From: Chloroflexota bacterium
GTDB taxonomy: Bacteria; Chloroflexota; Limnocylindria; Limnocylindrales; CSP1-4
Reading direction: 5' to 3'
DNA length: 64,000 bases
Assembly: GCA_005883615.1 (NCBI GenBank)
Contig: VBEC01000079.1
Span: forward strand, 38,447-102,446
Positions within the stretch are counted from its first letter, which is position 1. The number at the start of each line of letters is the position of its first letter. The notes under the pieces are model-generated. The model ran no database searches. It had not been told where the DNA came from and saw only the letters and a list, made by a program, of their open reading frames with translations. The translations under genes and the position numbers were made by a program. Below are positions 17,238 through 26,069 of the stretch, one piece after another.

Positions 17238-18212
17238 TCAGCCGAGCCGTTCGGTGACGGGCCCGGCCAGGGCATCGAGCGTCGAATCATCGAAAGGCGC
17301 CGGCCAATCGAAGACGACCGCCTCGGCGCACGCGTCGCGGTAAGCCTCGAGCGCCCGGACGACGTCGTCCGCGCTGCCAGCGAAGGGCGTGGCGCGAGCC
17401 GCCTCCGCAGCCTCGGCCTCGGGCATGCCGTGGCCGGCCAGGATCGTAGCCAGCTGCCCGCGCGCCGCCGCAGCCGTCGGGCGGATCAGCACGGGCGGCG
17501 CTCCGACAGTCCGGCGGATCGCAGCTGGATCTCGACCAATCGCGCGGCAGTACCCGTCGAGCACCGCGTTCTTGTGCCGGATCGCGTCCGGGGCGCCCTC
17601 CCCGTTCCAGATGTTCGCGGTTTCGGCCACGATGCGGAGGGTTCGTTTCTCTCCGGACCCGCCGATCAGCAGGGGCAGATCCCCGCGGGGTGGTGGAAGA
17701 TTGCGCGCATCATCCATCTGCACCCAGGTCCCCCGCGTGGTAACCGCCTCTCCGTCCAGCAGCGCGCGGATCGCCCGCGCCTGCTCCTGGAGGCGGCTGA
17801 TGCGTTCTCCGAGCAACGGATAGCCGAAGCCGAACGCACGATGCTCGGCCTCGTGCCACCCGGCGCCAAGACCGATGATCGCTCGCCCGCCGGACGCGTG
17901 ATCGAGCGCGGTCGCCATCTTCACGAGCAGTCCTGGGTTCCGGTAGCCGGCGCCACTAACCAGGCAGCCGAGTCGGGCCCGCCGGGTTACGGCCGCCCAG
18001 CCGGCCAGGACGATCCAGCCCTCGAGCACCGGCCCATGCTCGCCGCCCGGCGAGCGCGACGCGGAGCTGGCCACCGGCATGAAATGGTCGTTCGAGTAGA
18101 GCGCCTCGAAGCCGCGCTCGTCGATTGCCCGACCGGCGCTCATGAGCGCATCCCAGGTCGTGAACTGGCTCCAGACCTGGAAGCCGAGAGCGATGGAGGG
18201 TGGAGCGCTCAT
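17238..18212 (-). CDS. LLM-class flavin/F420-dependent oxidoreductase
   Basis: A 324-residue luciferase-like TIM barrel. Seen are IALGFQVWSQFTTWDALMSA, LYSNDHFMPV, RRARLGCLVSGAGYRNPGLL, IIGLGAGWHEAEHRAFGFGY and PLLIGGSGEKRTLRIVAETA, the pattern of F420- or FMN-dependent members. The substrate is unknown. The gene reads convergently with the decayed MFS locus and lies 27 bases downstream of the TMEM175 gene on the same strand. Confidence 0.88.
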   Translation of the reverse strand: MSAPPSIALGFQVWSQFTTWDALMSAGRAIDERGFEALYSNDHFMPVASSASRSPGGEHGPVLEGWIVLAGWAAVTRRARLGCLVSGAGYRNPGLLVKMATALDHASGGRAIIGLGAGWHEAEHRAFGFGYPLLGERISRLQEQARAIRALLDGEAVTTRGTWVQMDDARNLPPPRGDLPLLIGGSGEKRTLRIVAETANIWNGEGAPDAIRHKNAVLDGYCRAIGRDPAAIRRTVGAPPVLIRPTAAAARGQLATILAGHGMPEAEAAEAARATPFAGSADDVVRALEAYRDACAEAVVFDWPAPFDDSTLDALAGPVTERLG

Positions 18213-18239
18213 TGCACGGTTGCCGCCCGCATCCTCGGC

Positions 18240-18875
18240 CTATAGCTGCGACAGGAAGCGGACCCGCGGCGCGATTGCGAAGTTGAGCTGGACGAGGACG
18301 ATGAAGGCGATGCTCAGGAAGGTACTGAAGATCCACAGGGCAGCACCCACCGCGTAGAGGGCCTGGGCGCCCACCATGCGTCGCCTGATCGCCGCCGATA
18401 CCATGGCGTCGGCGTCCTCCTTGAGCAAGCCGGCTCGGGTGGCGTACGCCCAAATGCCGTAGATGAACACGCCGAAGGCGGCGATGTTGGCCCAATACAC
18501 AAGCAGCGCCAGCCTCAGCTCGATGTAGTCGGCGAGCAGCGAGGTCGAGAACGGCAGCAAGGCGACGGTTGCGAGCAGCCCCAGATGAATCCAGGCCAGG
18601 TGCCGGTCGGCTCGCGCGAAGTAGTTGAGCTGCGTCTGTTGACCGCTCCAGAAGATGCCCAGAGTCAGGAAGCTAAGGAGGTAGGTCAGAAACCGCGGCC
18701 CCAGGGCGACGAGTCCGGTCCACAGCGCTGCGTCGCTGTGCGTGGGGCCAAGATCAGGCACTCGGATTTCGAGCACGATCAGGGTCATGGCGACGGCGAA
18801 GAGCCCCTCGCTCAGGCCGGAGATGCGCTCGAGCCCTCGCGCCGCGATCTGGTTGTAGGTGGCGGCCACTACCAA
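18240..18875 (-). CDS. TMEM175-family (DUF1211) potassium channel-like protein
   Basis: A 211-residue membrane protein. The family hallmark is the N-terminal RISGLSEGLFAVAMTLIVLE segment, here with RISGLSEG in place of the usual RxxxFSD filter-adjacent motif, so the Phe-Ser-Asp triad is altered. About six hydrophobic segments follow. Bacterial members are potassium channels. The start is TTG at 18875 or GTG at 18869; neither has a strong ribosome site. Confidence 0.8.
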   Translation of the reverse strand: MVVAATYNQIAARGLERISGLSEGLFAVAMTLIVLEIRVPDLGPTHSDAALWTGLVALGPRFLTYLLSFLTLGIFWSGQQTQLNYFARADRHLAWIHLGLLATVALLPFSTSLLADYIELRLALLVYWANIAAFGVFIYGIWAYATRAGLLKEDADAMVSAAIRRRMVGAQALYAVGAALWIFSTFLSIAFIVLVQLNFAIAPRVRFLSQL

Positions 18876-18926
18876 ACTGTCCGTGTCGGCTGCCCCGGGG
18901 TCAAGTCGAATTCAGGGCGGGCCCGC

Positions 18927-19090
18927 TCAGCGCGATTCGGTCGATCTCACGAACTCGAGCGCCTCGTCCGCAATCTTCTTCCAGCCTTGCGACTGTCGCG
19001 TCGGGATGGCGACCCATTCCTTCATGAGCCGGCCGTGGCCGGGATCGAGGCGGCTCCCGCTACCCGATTCGACGAGCTCGTTCGCACCTA
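18927..19090 (-). pseudogene. Possible remnant of a TfoX-N-like small protein
   Basis: The minus strand reads NELVESGSGSRLDPGHGRLM then KEWVAIPTRQSQGWKKIADE and ALEFVRSTESR before a stop. This resembles the end of TfoX N-terminal-domain proteins, where a GRPMxEWVxxP segment precedes a final helix. The rest of the domain is missing and the frame runs into the VOC promoter region, so I take it as a decayed 3' fragment. The family assignment is weak. Confidence 0.32.
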
Positions 19091-19135
19091 AACTTGGCTG
19101 TTGAAGCAACCTGCTGAAGCAGATCGGAGGTCGAA

Positions 19136-19555
19136 ATGAACCCGGATGACTTTCCATCTCCCAAGGAAGGCTTCGTCATTACCCAATTCCTCGTGGTCTC
19201 CGACCAGGTCCGATCCCGCGAGTACTACCGGTCGCTGTTCGACGGACAGGTCCTCATCGAGCGGGACCCGGTCATCATGAAAGTCGCCAACACGTGGCTG
19301 ATCCTCAACGAAGGCGGCGGCCCGACCGACGACAAGCCCACGGTTACGCTCACGACGCCACCCGACCCCGACCGAACGAGCGCCTTCCTCAACGTCCGCG
19401 TCGCCGACATCGCGAAGGCGTACCGGGAGTGGTCCGCCAAGGGCGCCGAATTCCTCACCGAGCCGAAGGACCACGGCCGCGAGGTCAGGGCATACATCCG
19501 CGATCCGGACGGACACCTGATCGAGGTCGGCCAGACCACCGGCCTCTCGCGGTGA
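19136..19555 (+). CDS. VOC-superfamily (glyoxalase/dioxygenase-like) protein
   Basis: A 139-residue protein with two beta-alpha-beta-beta-beta modules. Visible are TQFLVVSDQVRSREYYRSLF at the N-terminus and AYIRDPDGHLIEVGQTTG at the C-terminus, the latter containing the usual metal-ligand glutamate. GGAGG lies 7 bases upstream of the ATG. The substrate cannot be inferred. Confidence 0.82.
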   Translation: MNPDDFPSPKEGFVITQFLVVSDQVRSREYYRSLFDGQVLIERDPVIMKVANTWLILNEGGGPTDDKPTVTLTTPPDPDRTSAFLNVRVADIAKAYREWSAKGAEFLTEPKDHGREVRAYIRDPDGHLIEVGQTTGLSR

Positions 19556-19619
19556 CCAACCCGGACAGCGCGGCCGTCGTCTGTCAGGCGGGTGGGGGTC
19601 AGCCGCGCCTGATCGGCGC

Positions 19620-20414
19620 CTAGTTGTGGTACGGAAGGCCCCCACTCACGATCAGATGACTGCCGGTGACCTGATCGCCAAGAGGTGAACACAGGAACAG
19701 GACAGCGCGGGCGATGTCGTCCGGCCGCTCGAAGCGCCCGAGGATGAGCCGTTCCCGGTATTCCTCTTTGACCACGGTCGGATCGAGGTCGCGTCGACCG
19801 CCCTCGAGCTCCCACTCGCGGGCCATCATGTCCGTGTCGACGTCGCCCGGGCCGACCGCGTTGACGGTCACCGCCGGCGCGAATTCCTGCGCCGCGACCT
19901 GCGTCAGACCGACCACCGCGAACTTGGCCGCGCAGTAGGGGCCGAAGTACTTCGTCGTGCAATTCATCTGGGCGACGTAGGACCCGAGGTTCACGATCCT
20001 GCCCCAGCCTCGCTCCATCATGGCGGGAGCCAGCCGGCGCATCGTGAGGAAGGTCGCCTTGGCCATGATGTTGAGGTGGCGGTCCCAGTCGTCCTCGGTG
20101 CATTCGACAATGCCCCGATAGAGCGAGATGCCGGCGTTGTTGACCAGGATGTCGATCCCGCCGAGCGCGGCCTCGGCCTCGTCGCAGGCACGCTGCACCT
20201 CGTCCGCCTTCGAGACGTCACCCGGAATTCCGGCCGAAGCATGGCCCATTCCCTTGATCTCGTCGGCCGTTCGCGCGGCTGTCGCCGGATCCAGGTCATT
20301 GACGGCGACATCGGCCCCCGCACCTGCAAGCCGAAGGGCAATGCCGCGGCCGATTCCCCGGCCGGCTCCAGTCACGAATGCACGCCGTCCAGCCAGGTCG
20401 ATGGTCTCGGTCAT
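19620..20414 (-). CDS. Short-chain dehydrogenase/reductase, last gene of the 12-gene operon
   Basis: A 264-residue classical SDR: cofactor loop VTGAGRGIGRG, NNAG motif in ILVNNAGISL, catalytic Tyr and Lys in YCAAKFAV, and VTGSHLIVSGGLPYHN at the end. Asp in AVNDLDPA after the second strand suggests NAD(H) preference. The ATG at 20414 overlaps the permease stop as ATGA. In this setting it would oxidise a sugar or polyol brought in by the ABC transporter just upstream. Confidence 0.9.
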   Translation of the reverse strand: MTETIDLAGRRAFVTGAGRGIGRGIALRLAGAGADVAVNDLDPATAARTADEIKGMGHASAGIPGDVSKADEVQRACDEAEAALGGIDILVNNAGISLYRGIVECTEDDWDRHLNIMAKATFLTMRRLAPAMMERGWGRIVNLGSYVAQMNCTTKYFGPYCAAKFAVVGLTQVAAQEFAPAVTVNAVGPGDVDTDMMAREWELEGGRRDLDPTVVKEEYRERLILGRFERPDDIARAVLFLCSPLGDQVTGSHLIVSGGLPYHN

Positions 20415-21286
20415 TTCACTGCCCCAAAGGTCAGGCCCCTGACGATGTAGCGCTGTGCCAGGCCGGCGAAAATGAGCATCGGAATAACCGCCGTCACGGC
20501 CGCAGCCGTCATCTCCTGCCAGCGCACGGCGGCATAACCGCGGAACCCGGCGACGGCGACCGTGACGGTTCGGGCCTGGTCGAAGGTGAGCGCCAGGGCG
20601 ATCGTCACCTCGTTCCACATGTTGACACCGACGAGAATCGCGGTTGCCGCCAGGCCCGGCGCGGCGAGCGGCAGGTAGACGCGGATGAGCGATTGGAGTT
20701 CGGACGCGCCGTCGACTCGCGACGCGTCGCCCAACTCCCTCGGCACCTCGTGGAAGAACGCCTGGATCAGCCAGACGGCGAACGGCACGGCGAAGACCTG
20801 GTAGATGAACGCCAGCCCGAGCTGCGTGTCGTACAGGCCGAACGACTGATACAGGACGTACATCGGGATCACGAACAGGAACTCGGGGGTCGTATAGGCG
20901 AGGAGCAGCCACAACTTGATGTAGCGCTCGCCTCGAATCCGGAAGCGCACGATCGCATAGGCCGCCGGGGTGGCGATCAGCAGCGTCAGGGATACGCCGG
21001 CGAGGACGACGATGATGCTGTTCATGAACGCCTGGCCGAAGCCGGCCGTCTGCCAGATGGAGAGGTACTTGCTGAAGTCCGGGAGATAGATCAGGTCGGG
21101 TGGCGTCTTGAACGCGTCGCGCGGCAGCTTGGTCGAGATCTCGAACAGCCAGAGCAGGGGGAACAGGGTGACCATGAGCGCCACGACCACGATGACCCAC
21201 GCTGCGACGAGCGCCGTCCGCTTGCGCGCGCGATACGACGCCAGCACGGCCGGTCGCGACAGCACCTGGACCGCGGCGCGCGTCAT
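20411..21286 (-). CDS. Carbohydrate ABC transporter permease (MalG/UgpE type)
   Basis: A 291-residue inner-membrane permease with six helices. The EAA loop that contacts the ATPase reads DASRVDGASELQSLIRVYLP (about residues 185-205). It pairs with the MalF-type permease 28 bases upstream and the solute-binding lipoprotein before that. No ATP-binding subunit is encoded in this operon, so a shared MsmK/UgpC-type ATPase elsewhere must energise it. Confidence 0.92.
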   Translation of the reverse strand: MTRAAVQVLSRPAVLASYRARKRTALVAAWVIVVVALMVTLFPLLWLFEISTKLPRDAFKTPPDLIYLPDFSKYLSIWQTAGFGQAFMNSIIVVLAGVSLTLLIATPAAYAIVRFRIRGERYIKLWLLLAYTTPEFLFVIPMYVLYQSFGLYDTQLGLAFIYQVFAVPFAVWLIQAFFHEVPRELGDASRVDGASELQSLIRVYLPLAAPGLAATAILVGVNMWNEVTIALALTFDQARTVTVAVAGFRGYAAVRWQEMTAAAVTAVIPMLIFAGLAQRYIVRGLTFGAVK

Positions 21287-21314
21287 GCCCCGAGCCTCGG
21301 GCCGGCGGGCTTCC

Positions 21315-22205
21315 TCAACGCGTCAGCTCCCGGCCGGCGCCGAGGCGCTGATAGGCCAGGACAATACCCAGCACGATGACCGTGAAGATGACCATCATCG
21401 TCATCGAGACGCTCATGTTGAGCTGCTTGAAGGCAGTGCGGTAGGCGAGGACCTGCACGGATTCGGTGGTGGTCAGCGGCCCGCCACCAGTGGTGCCGAA
21501 GATGATTGCGAAGACCTTCATGCAGTCGATCGTCCGGAACAGCAGGACGATGAGGATCACCGGCCGAAGCAACGGCAGGGCGACGTACCGGAAGCGCTGC
21601 CAGGCGGACGCACCGTCGACCTCGGCAGCCTCGAGTGGCTCGGCGGGCAGGGCGCGCAAGCCGGCCGCGAGCACGATGAAGACGAACGCGGTCTGCCACC
21701 ATGTGTCGATGAGCACGATGGAGCCCATCGCCATTCCTGGATCGCCCAGGAACCCGAGCCGCGGAAAGCCAAGGACCTCGGCGCCGTAGCCGACGAGGCC
21801 CACCGTCGGATCGAGCAGGATCTTCCAGGCGACCGAGACGATGATCCCGGACACCATCAAGGGCAAGAGGAGAAGGGTGCGGACGAACCCCCCTCCGCGA
21901 CCCACGCGGTTCACGGCGACGGCCAGGCCGAGGCCAAGGAGGAGCTCGACGCTGACCGCCGACACCGTGAACACAACCGTGTTGACGAGGGCGGTCCGGA
22001 AGCGATCGCTGGCGAGCACATCCACGTAATTGGCCAGGCCCACGAAGTTGAGCCGCTGGCCCCAGTTCCAGTCGAACAGGCTGTAGATGAGCGAGTAGAC
22101 CGCGGGATAGATCGAGGTGAGGGCCATGACCGCCACGAGGGGCACAAGGAAGCGTCCGCCCCGATCGGAGCGTGACCTGGCCGATACCCCTGCGATGGCG
22201 GTCAT
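21315..22205 (-). CDS. Carbohydrate ABC transporter permease (MalF/UgpA type)
   Basis: A 296-residue permease of the sugar family: N-terminal helix FLVPLVAVMALTSIYPAVYS, FVGLANYVDVLASDRFRTAL, and the EAA loop EAAEVDGASAWQRFRYVALP. It lies 19 bases after the solute-binding protein gene and 28 before the second permease. Confidence 0.92.
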   Translation of the reverse strand: MTAIAGVSARSRSDRGGRFLVPLVAVMALTSIYPAVYSLIYSLFDWNWGQRLNFVGLANYVDVLASDRFRTALVNTVVFTVSAVSVELLLGLGLAVAVNRVGRGGGFVRTLLLLPLMVSGIIVSVAWKILLDPTVGLVGYGAEVLGFPRLGFLGDPGMAMGSIVLIDTWWQTAFVFIVLAAGLRALPAEPLEAAEVDGASAWQRFRYVALPLLRPVILIVLLFRTIDCMKVFAIIFGTTGGGPLTTTESVQVLAYRTAFKQLNMSVSMTMMVIFTVIVLGIVLAYQRLGAGRELTR

Positions 22206-22224
22206 GAGATGAGCCGGACGCCGC

Positions 22225-23664
22225 CTACTTCACCACTTTGCCGAGTGCGTCGTTCGCCTTCGCGCACGAGGCGGTCGGATCCTTGCCCTGGGCAATCGCC
22301 AGCATTCCATCGACGATGGCCAGCGCACCGTCCTTCCAGCCCGCCTTGAAGACGACCGTCGTGCGCGAGGTCTGCATGGCCTGGTTGACGGTCTTGATGT
22401 AGTCAGCATTCAGCTTGCCGGTGTAGGTCGGGTCGCTATACGAGCTGAGTCGAGGCGCACCTCCGGTGGCGGTTCCAATTCGAGACGTGTTCTGCTTGTT
22501 GGTCATCCACTGGACGAAGTACCACGCGGCATCCTTGTTCTTCGAGTTCTTGGGGATGCCCAGGCCCCACAGCCAGTGACCGGTGTACGACTTTCCATCC
22601 CCACCCGCGACGGGCGGCAGGACCGCATAGCCGACCTTGCCGGCGACCTGTGATTTCGTCGTGTCTTCATAGGCTGGCCCGAACAGGCTGGCATCAATGA
22701 AGAACGCGGTCTTGCCTTGGCTGAAGAGGGTGTTCGCGTCCGGCCAGTCGATCGCAAATCTGTTGGACGGCCCGGCAGCCAGCATCTTGGCGTAATTCGT
22801 CAGGCCCTGGCAGACCTTGGCATCGGTCAGACGCGGCTTGTCCCAGCCGCCGTTGAACCAGAGGCCGTACGGTGGCGGCGCATCGGTCGCGCCCCAGGCG
22901 TTCCAGACGACGCCAGACAGGGTGTCCATGATCGCGTCGGAGCGGATCCCCCGCATGACCGCGCCCGAGATCCCCTTGGAGCCAGCGCTCTTCGTGATGT
23001 CGGCAGCCGCCTTCATCAGGTCCTCGAAGGTCGCCGGGACGGTGCCGCCGAGGTACTGATTCACGAGGTCCTTGTTGTAGAACAGGATGTAGGTTTCGAA
23101 GGAGATGGGGATGCCGTAGAGCTGGGCGGTCGCGTCACCCGGCGGATACGTGCCCGGCTGCAGGAAGCCCTGGGGGAAGTCTTTCAGGTCGTAGTCTGAT
23201 GCGGTCTTCGCCGGATCGTTGACATACGGGGTCAATGGCTCGATCAAGTGGGCGCTGAACTGGTCGAAGCCGGTCGAGTCCATCGGCAGGAAGTAGACGT
23301 CCGCGCTGTTGGTGGTCGAGCGCAGGTTCTGCTCCATCTTGTCGAAGTACAGGTCCTCCGAGAAAGGCTGCACATTGACCTTGATCCCGGTCTGTTGGGT
23401 GAATTCGGCCAGGAGCGGCGTCATGCCGTCCGTCCAGGGATGCTGGTTGGCCAGGAACGTGATCTGCGTGCCGCTGTACTTCATCCAGTCGAACGCGGCG
23501 GCCGACGGGCTGGCGGCCGAACCGGAGGGCGATGCGGCAGCCGGGCTCGGGCTGACCGCAGCCGGACTTGCCGATGCCGGGCCCTGACCCGCACACGCGG
23601 CGAACAGCAAGGCGGGGATGATGAGTACGCTCAAATCCAGTCTGGTTCGTTTGTGTCGATCCAT
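22225..23664 (-). CDS. Sugar ABC transporter solute-binding lipoprotein
   Basis: A 479-residue extracytoplasmic family-1 binding protein. A lipoprotein signal peptide ends in LLFAAC (about Cys24), followed by a Ser/Ala/Pro tether, then the lobe sequence TQITFLANQHPWTDGMTPLL and IKVNVQPFSEDLYFDKMEQN. The C-terminal lobe contains WYFVQWMTNKQN. GAGGAGG precedes the ATG. It would deliver the substrate of the 19620-32404 operon to the two permeases that follow. Confidence 0.9.
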   Translation of the reverse strand: MDRHKRTRLDLSVLIIPALLFAACAGQGPASASPAAVSPSPAAASPSGSAASPSAAAFDWMKYSGTQITFLANQHPWTDGMTPLLAEFTQQTGIKVNVQPFSEDLYFDKMEQNLRSTTNSADVYFLPMDSTGFDQFSAHLIEPLTPYVNDPAKTASDYDLKDFPQGFLQPGTYPPGDATAQLYGIPISFETYILFYNKDLVNQYLGGTVPATFEDLMKAAADITKSAGSKGISGAVMRGIRSDAIMDTLSGVVWNAWGATDAPPPYGLWFNGGWDKPRLTDAKVCQGLTNYAKMLAAGPSNRFAIDWPDANTLFSQGKTAFFIDASLFGPAYEDTTKSQVAGKVGYAVLPPVAGGDGKSYTGHWLWGLGIPKNSKNKDAAWYFVQWMTNKQNTSRIGTATGGAPRLSSYSDPTYTGKLNADYIKTVNQAMQTSRTTVVFKAGWKDGALAIVDGMLAIAQGKDPTASCAKANDALGKVVK

Positions 23665-23703
23665 CTCGACTACCTCCTCGCCGAGCCGGTCCTCACCGTC
23701 GGC

Positions 23704-24720
23704 CTACGCCTGGAGCCATTCACGCGTGCGCGCGATGAACTCCTCGTTGATCGGTCGCTGGCTGGCGACCGTGTGCCACAGCCCCGCCCGCTGCACGTGC
23801 TCGGGCAGGATGCGGAGAGCCGCCGCGACGTCGTCCCAGGTCAGTCCCATCTGCTCCGGCCGGTAGCTCACGCCGACCCGATCGGCGACCTCCCGGATCC
23901 ACTCCTGTCTGTTCTCCTGCAGCGCGCTCATCAGCAGGACGCCGAGCGTGACCGGTTGGCCATGAATGAATGGTCGGCCGGTCAGGTATTCAAGGGCGTA
24001 GAAGACGAAATGCTCGGCGCCCTCGATGTGGCGCGGATTCCAGCCCGAGTTGTGAAACGCCGCCCCTCCCCAGCGCAGCGACTCCATGAGCGCTCGAATT
24101 CCTACGTCGGACACCTCGTGAATTGCCGCTGCGTTTTCGACGACGCGGTCGAATGCCACCCGCGCCTCCTCCACGAGTCGCTCGTCATATGGCCATCGCG
24201 CCTCCATCTGCCCGCTGTCGCGGGCCATACGCCAATCCCAGTGGGCCGTGTGATAACAGAGGATGTCGCCCACTCCGGAACGGTTGAGTTCTGTGGGCGC
24301 ACTGCGGATGAGATCGAAGTCGACGTACACGGCCTCAGGCACGGCCCAGCCGACATACCTGACGATTCCGTCCATACGAACGGCGGCACGCTGGGCGAAC
24401 GCCGCGTTGACGGACATGGCAGTGGGTACCTGAAAGAGCGGCACCCGCCGCTTCCAGGCGATGTACTTGGCCGTGTCCAAAGCCTGGCCGCCGCCCAGGC
24501 CGATCACGGCATTCACCTCAGGCAGCGCGGCCACGTCGCGTTCGACCTCGCTCCGCTCCATCGAGCGCACCAGGAGCGGGCCGACGTGCCCGTCGTCGAA
24601 GGAATCGGCGAAACGCGGCCACAGGTCGGCCATCGTGGCGACGACGTACGGCCGGTGAACGTACTCCTTGAATTCGTCCACCAGCCCGCGACCGTAGACG
24701 GTCGTGAAGAGCTCAGTCAC
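23704..24720 (-). CDS. sn-Glycerol-1-phosphate dehydrogenase-like (AraM/EgsA family) enzyme
   Basis: A 338-residue metal-dependent dehydrogenase of the iron-ADH-2 family. The NAD loop is VIGLGGGQALDTAKYIAWKR; metal ligands are expected at Asp in GVGDILCYHTA, His in EGAEHFVFYALE and His in FIHGQPVTLG. EgsA/AraM enzymes reduce dihydroxyacetone phosphate to sn-glycerol-1-phosphate, but the family also acts on other keto-phosphates, which is likelier here. The GTG start overlaps the aminotransferase end by eight bases. Confidence 0.83.
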   Translation of the reverse strand: MTELFTTVYGRGLVDEFKEYVHRPYVVATMADLWPRFADSFDDGHVGPLLVRSMERSEVERDVAALPEVNAVIGLGGGQALDTAKYIAWKRRVPLFQVPTAMSVNAAFAQRAAVRMDGIVRYVGWAVPEAVYVDFDLIRSAPTELNRSGVGDILCYHTAHWDWRMARDSGQMEARWPYDERLVEEARVAFDRVVENAAAIHEVSDVGIRALMESLRWGGAAFHNSGWNPRHIEGAEHFVFYALEYLTGRPFIHGQPVTLGVLLMSALQENRQEWIREVADRVGVSYRPEQMGLTWDDVAAALRILPEHVQRAGLWHTVASQRPINEEFIARTREWLQA

Positions 24721-26059
24721 GAAGGGCTGCTCCTGCCGCCCTCACCGCGTCTTCGAACGCCGCCAGCGTCTCGTCGACGAGAGCGTCGTTGTGGACCGTG
24801 GAGACGAACCACAGCTCGATGTTCGAGGGATGCACGAGCACCCCGCGGCGGTGCAGCTCGCGCGCCAGCGCTGCGTACTTGGGGGAGTTGAGGTGCGGCG
24901 CCGCGGCTCGATAGTCCGCGATTGGCGTCTTGCTGAACCAGAACTGGAACATGGGACCGACGCCCTGCACCTCGACGGGCACCCCCGCCCGCTCGAAGAC
25001 GTCGCCGATTCCGGCCGTGAGCCGCTCGGCCGTCGCAAAGAGCCGCTCGTAGATCCCGGGCTGCCGCAGCACCTCCAGTGATGCCGCCGCGGCCGCGACC
25101 GCGACCGTATTGGCGTTGTACGTTCCGGCGTGCAGAACCTCTCCGTCCGCGACGACCTCCATGAGGTCCCGCCGACCGCCCACCGCGGCCACCGGAAAGC
25201 CGCCACCAAGCGCCTTGGCCATCGTCGTGAGATCCGGAGTCACCCCGTAGTACGCCTGGGCTCCGCCGTAGGCAACGCGGAAGCCGCTGATCACCTCGTC
25301 GAAGATCAGCACGATGTCGTTCGCGCGCGTGATCTCGCGCAGCGCCTCGAGATAGCCCCGAGCCGGCGGGATTACGCCCGTGTTGCCCATGATCGGCTCG
25401 GTAAGGATCGCCGCGATCTCGTGACCGCGCCGCTTGACCAGCCGCTCGACCGCATCGACGTCGTTCCAGGGCAGGACCGCCAGGGTCTTGCCGAATGCCT
25501 CCGGAATCCCTGGCGAACCGGGAACGGCCCGCGGGCTCCTGGCCAGCCCGGCGGCGGCCAGGGGCGGGTGGTGGCTCCACTCGAGCTGGTCCGCCCAGCC
25601 GTGATACTGGCCCTCGAAGCGGACGATCACGTCCTTGCCGGTTGCGGCACGCGCGATGCGGCACGCGTGCAACACGACCTCGGTCCCCGAATTGCCGAAC
25701 CGGACGAGTTCCACCGAGGGCACGGCCTCGACGATCGCCCGGGCTGCCTGCGCCTCGAGCTCGTAAGGAAGCGCGAACATCGTGCCGATCGACTCGATCG
25801 CATCGCGCACCGCGGCGGTCATCTGGGGGTGGCGATGGCCGTGGATCATGGGTCCCAAGGCCAGCAGGTAGTCGACGTAGCGGTTGCCGTCCACGTCCCA
25901 CACCAGCGCGCCTTCGCCGCGCGCCACCACCGGCGGGCCCGGGATCCAGCCGGCCTGCGGCCCGCGAGCGCCGCTGTTGACCCCGCCCGAGATCACCTCC
26001 TGAGCGGCCTCGTAGGCCGCCTCGGAGCGGCTCGTGGAATAGGTCGCGGCGGTTGCCAT
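24713..26059 (-). CDS. Class III aminotransferase, glutamate-1-semialdehyde aminomutase-like
   Basis: A 448-residue PLP enzyme. Seen are SGGVNSGARGPQ, WDVDGNRYVDYLLALGPMIH, NSGTEVVLHACRIARAATGK, FDEVISGFRVAYGGAQAYYG with the PLP aspartate, and the Schiff-base lysine in TTMAKALGGGFPVAAVGG. It resembles HemL but sits in a catabolic operon with no heme genes, so a transaminase or aminomutase acting on an amino sugar acid or amino polyol is more likely. ATG at 26059 follows GAGGAGGGA. Confidence 0.85.
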   Translation of the reverse strand: MATAATYSTSRSEAAYEAAQEVISGGVNSGARGPQAGWIPGPPVVARGEGALVWDVDGNRYVDYLLALGPMIHGHRHPQMTAAVRDAIESIGTMFALPYELEAQAARAIVEAVPSVELVRFGNSGTEVVLHACRIARAATGKDVIVRFEGQYHGWADQLEWSHHPPLAAAGLARSPRAVPGSPGIPEAFGKTLAVLPWNDVDAVERLVKRRGHEIAAILTEPIMGNTGVIPPARGYLEALREITRANDIVLIFDEVISGFRVAYGGAQAYYGVTPDLTTMAKALGGGFPVAAVGGRRDLMEVVADGEVLHAGTYNANTVAVAAAAASLEVLRQPGIYERLFATAERLTAGIGDVFERAGVPVEVQGVGPMFQFWFSKTPIADYRAAAPHLNSPKYAALARELHRRGVLVHPSNIELWFVSTVHNDALVDETLAAFEDAVRAAGAALRD

Positions 26060-26069
26060 CAGTCCCTCC

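Noticed and set aside
24713..26059. Heme biosynthesis role (hemL) for the aminotransferase
   Set aside because: The fold and motifs match, but the gene sits inside a transporter-linked catabolic operon with no other heme genes, so I kept the general family name.
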